A stretch of DNA of 16,703 nucleotides, from NCBI GenBank assembly GCA_025937665.1, contig JAICQW010000019.1, forward strand, positions 1-16,703, in the 5' to 3' direction. This DNA is from Nitrososphaeraceae archaeon. GTDB taxonomy: Archaea > Thermoproteota > Nitrososphaeria > Nitrososphaerales > Nitrososphaeraceae. Numbering within the stretch: position 1 is the stretch's first letter; each line of letters starts with the position of its first letter. The translations under genes were made by a program, and so were the position numbers. Below, one piece after another: positions 15,513-16,703 of this stretch. Under the pieces are notes generated by a model. The model made no database searches and was not told the origin of the DNA. It worked only from the letters and a program-made list of their open reading frames with translations.

Positions 15513-15770
15513 TTACTTACTTGAAAAACGGCTTGTTTTTTCCATAAGATAACGTTTTGTTTGCGTCTTTGTTATACCGAAATAGAGTGTTCGCCCATCG
15601 AAGCCAGCGATGAGATGCTTTGGTATACGATATTTTAGTTTATTAATAATTCCCTTTACAGTAACAATATTTTCTGCCTCAACCTTTTGAATCTCACCCA
15701 AATCACAATTATCATCTATTCCGTTCGCCTTTTTCTTGAGTATTTCATTCCATATGGTGTTTTGGCTCAT
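15513..15770 (-). CDS. Small PRC-barrel-like protein
   Basis: An 85-residue protein without signal peptide. The pattern GIDDNCDLGEIQKVEAENIVTVKGIINKLKYRIPKHLIAGFDGRTLYFGITKTQ resembles PRC-barrel or DUF2171-type domains: a short beta-rich unit with 'D...LG.V..V....V....G......Y.IPK..V.GFDG..L...'. Such proteins are cytoplasmic, may bind RNA or small ligands, and occur in many copies in Nitrososphaeria; their job is unclear. The C-terminal tail (KRYLMEKTSRFSSK) is basic. A TATA box lies 25 bases before the ATG. It lies about 100 bases upstream of the Hsp20-like gene, same strand, but each has its own box. Confidence 0.65.
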   Translation of the reverse strand: MSQNTIWNEILKKKANGIDDNCDLGEIQKVEAENIVTVKGIINKLKYRIPKHLIAGFDGRTLYFGITKTQTKRYLMEKTSRFSSK

Positions 15771-15790
15771 GGGAATATTCCTACATTATT

Positions 15791-15798
15791 GCTTATAT
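15791..15798 (-). promoter_or_regulatory. TATA box for the PRC-barrel-like gene
   Basis: On the minus strand this reads ATATAAGC, centred 25 bases before the ATG at 15770. Confidence 0.55.
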
Positions 15799-16160
15799 CC
15801 ATTATTAGTCACAATATTTACAAATTTCTTAAAATAATTTCCCTAATTTAGTAGTTTTTAACAAATGGAAACTGTGTTGCTAGATATTTCTATATTGACG
15901 GTATAAAATGTAGAAAAAACATGGGGCCAGTGGGATTTGAACCTTGCTTATAAGTGGGGTCAGCTAATCTCTTTCACAATAAACGGACAAGGGGAGTTGA
16001 CTCATTCATGTAAAGCGGGTCAAAGTGGGTAATACTTTGATAATGATTTTCAGACAATCGGTTAGTCAGTGAGGCTTCAGATTCGTTAGTAATCAATATG
16101 AGCCTTGAATCATGCAGTTTAGACGTCCCTATCGAAATGTAATATTGCTAGTGGATTATA
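15799..16160. other. Gene-free interval with tRNA remnant
   Basis: About 360 bases with no credible coding frame. It holds the tRNA 3'-end fragment at 15922-15943. After that comes a stretch rich in GTGGG / GGGTCA words (15954-16030), such as GTGGGGTCAGCT and GCGGGTCAAAGTGGG, of unknown meaning. No 5' half of a tRNA with a matching acceptor is visible within it. Confidence 0.5.
15922..15943 (-). tRNA. 3'-end fragment of a tRNA gene, candidate attachment site
   Basis: On the minus strand this reads GGTTCAAAT then CCCAC then TGGCCCC and A. That is two bases of a T-stem, the TTCAAAT T-loop, the complete 3' T-stem strand, a seven-base 3' acceptor strand and a discriminator A. Beyond GG the sequence no longer pairs, and there is no anticodon arm or 5' half. 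Archaeal integrative elements commonly leave such a copied tRNA 3' end at one border. The amino-acid identity cannot be told. Confidence 0.6.
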
Positions 16161-16703
16161 TTAATTCACGTTATCCACTACCAATTTCTCTAGTATTGAT
16201 AAAGATTGAGACAGTGGCTTGCTGGTACTAAAAATCTTCAGTGTGTGTCCACCAGTTTTGTTACCGGACCAATACTTTCATTCGCAATAACCGCAGGCAG
16301 TATAATTGGACTTGTATTCACTCAGAGTCTCAAAACCATTTTTTAAGAACTCGTCTAGATAATAATCCAGTGATACAGGATGTACCACTCTATCATTATC
16401 CTCATTATTTGCCACTTGGTTAGTTGGGGTATAAAGTCCACCTACCATGTCACTTGCATTTGCATTATCCATGCATTTAATAACCCGACTACACTGAGCG
16501 TTACTATTTACGCGAAATGGCCGACCATTATTCCGATCCATAAACTACAGCGTCGATTCTATATCTATAGTCATTAATGTAGTCGTGCCAAAAAGTCTCG
16601 CAGCGTTATCCTCAATACCATAAATGTAGAAATTGGTAATTAATTTTTCAACACATAGTCATATTCTAAAAAGACTAAATCATCGACAACAACTTCAAGT
16701 TTA
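16161..16703 (-). pseudogene. Decayed reading frame, 5' part beyond window
   Basis: One minus-strand frame carries protein-like sequence interrupted by stops. From 16658 it reads a segment with IYGIEDNAARLFGTTT, then TAG at 16545-16547. The 87 codons from ATG 16541 follow, with ASDMVGGLYTPTNQ, HPVSLDYYLDEFLKNG and a final CGYC. After TGA at 16278-16280 come a further 38 codons with GGHTLKIFSTSKPLSQSL to TAA at 16161-16163. A TGA at 16659-16661 closes the upstream end, but another frame there (EVVVDDLVFLEYDYV) is also open, suggesting a frameshift. The 87-codon piece could be a real small protein, since a TATA-like stretch lies about 20-26 bases upstream. I do not recognise the family. Decay next to a tRNA fragment fits a degraded insertion. 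Confidence 0.4.

Noticed and set aside
16241..16577. Plus-strand frames of 60-65 codons at the right end
   Set aside because: They lie opposite the more protein-like minus-strand frame, lack promoters and show no family signs.

Overview
The window looks like chromosomal DNA of an ammonia-oxidising archaeon of the Nitrososphaeria (Thaumarchaeota), perhaps near Nitrososphaera or Nitrosocosmicus. The base composition is AT-rich. Genes lack Shine-Dalgarno sites. Many have an archaeal TATA box 20-30 bases before the start codon, so most transcripts should be leaderless or nearly so. Several exported proteins carry a domain style I associate with soil thaumarchaea. The genus is inference.

Layout, left to right. 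(1) 1-794 (+): 3' part of a low-complexity acidic exported-type protein that enters the window inside a 15-bp tandem repeat coding VAAED. (2) 899-1690 (+): alpha/beta hydrolase. (3) 1856-3784 (+): large exported adhesin-like protein with three Ig-like repeats. (4) 3928-4503 (-): DUF985 cupin. (5) 4838-5155 (+): small exported acidic protein. (6) 5426-7489 (+): exported protein with an Asn/Asp-rich stalk and a C-terminal purple-acid-phosphatase-like domain with two altered metal-ligand positions. (7) 7674-8411 (+): exported helical protein. (8) 8615-9238 (-): Mn/Fe superoxide dismutase. (9) 9433-9798 (-): acidic Ser-rich exported protein, divergent from (10) 9984-10952 (+): CDF metal efflux pump. 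(11) 11064-11816 (+): exported cupredoxin-like protein without copper ligands. (12) 12012-12572 (-): HdeD/DUF308 membrane protein. (13) 13085-13879 (+): exported PsbP-like lipoprotein-sized protein. (14) 14071-14982 (+): glucuronyl C5-epimerase-like gene broken by one in-frame stop at its signal-peptide cleavage site. (15) 15004-15411 (-): Hsp20-like protein. (16) 15513-15770 (-): small PRC-barrel-like protein. The right end, 15771-16703, holds a tRNA 3'-end fragment and a decayed minus-strand reading frame, so it resembles an old integration boundary.

The genes are mostly single transcription units and there is no obvious operon. About half encode exported proteins, several with acidic Asn/Ser-rich linkers, and this gives the region the character of a cell-surface locus mixed with stress functions (superoxide dismutase, Hsp20, metal efflux, HdeD-like). 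The most notable points are a coiled 'LG-x-x-GL ... EKIEKLK' module shared by proteins 1 and 6, a short FD[LF][LV]G motif near the C-terminus of proteins 1, 3 and 5, the stop codon in the C5-epimerase gene, and the tRNA fragment. I see no CRISPR array, insertion sequence, integrase or complete tRNA/rRNA gene.
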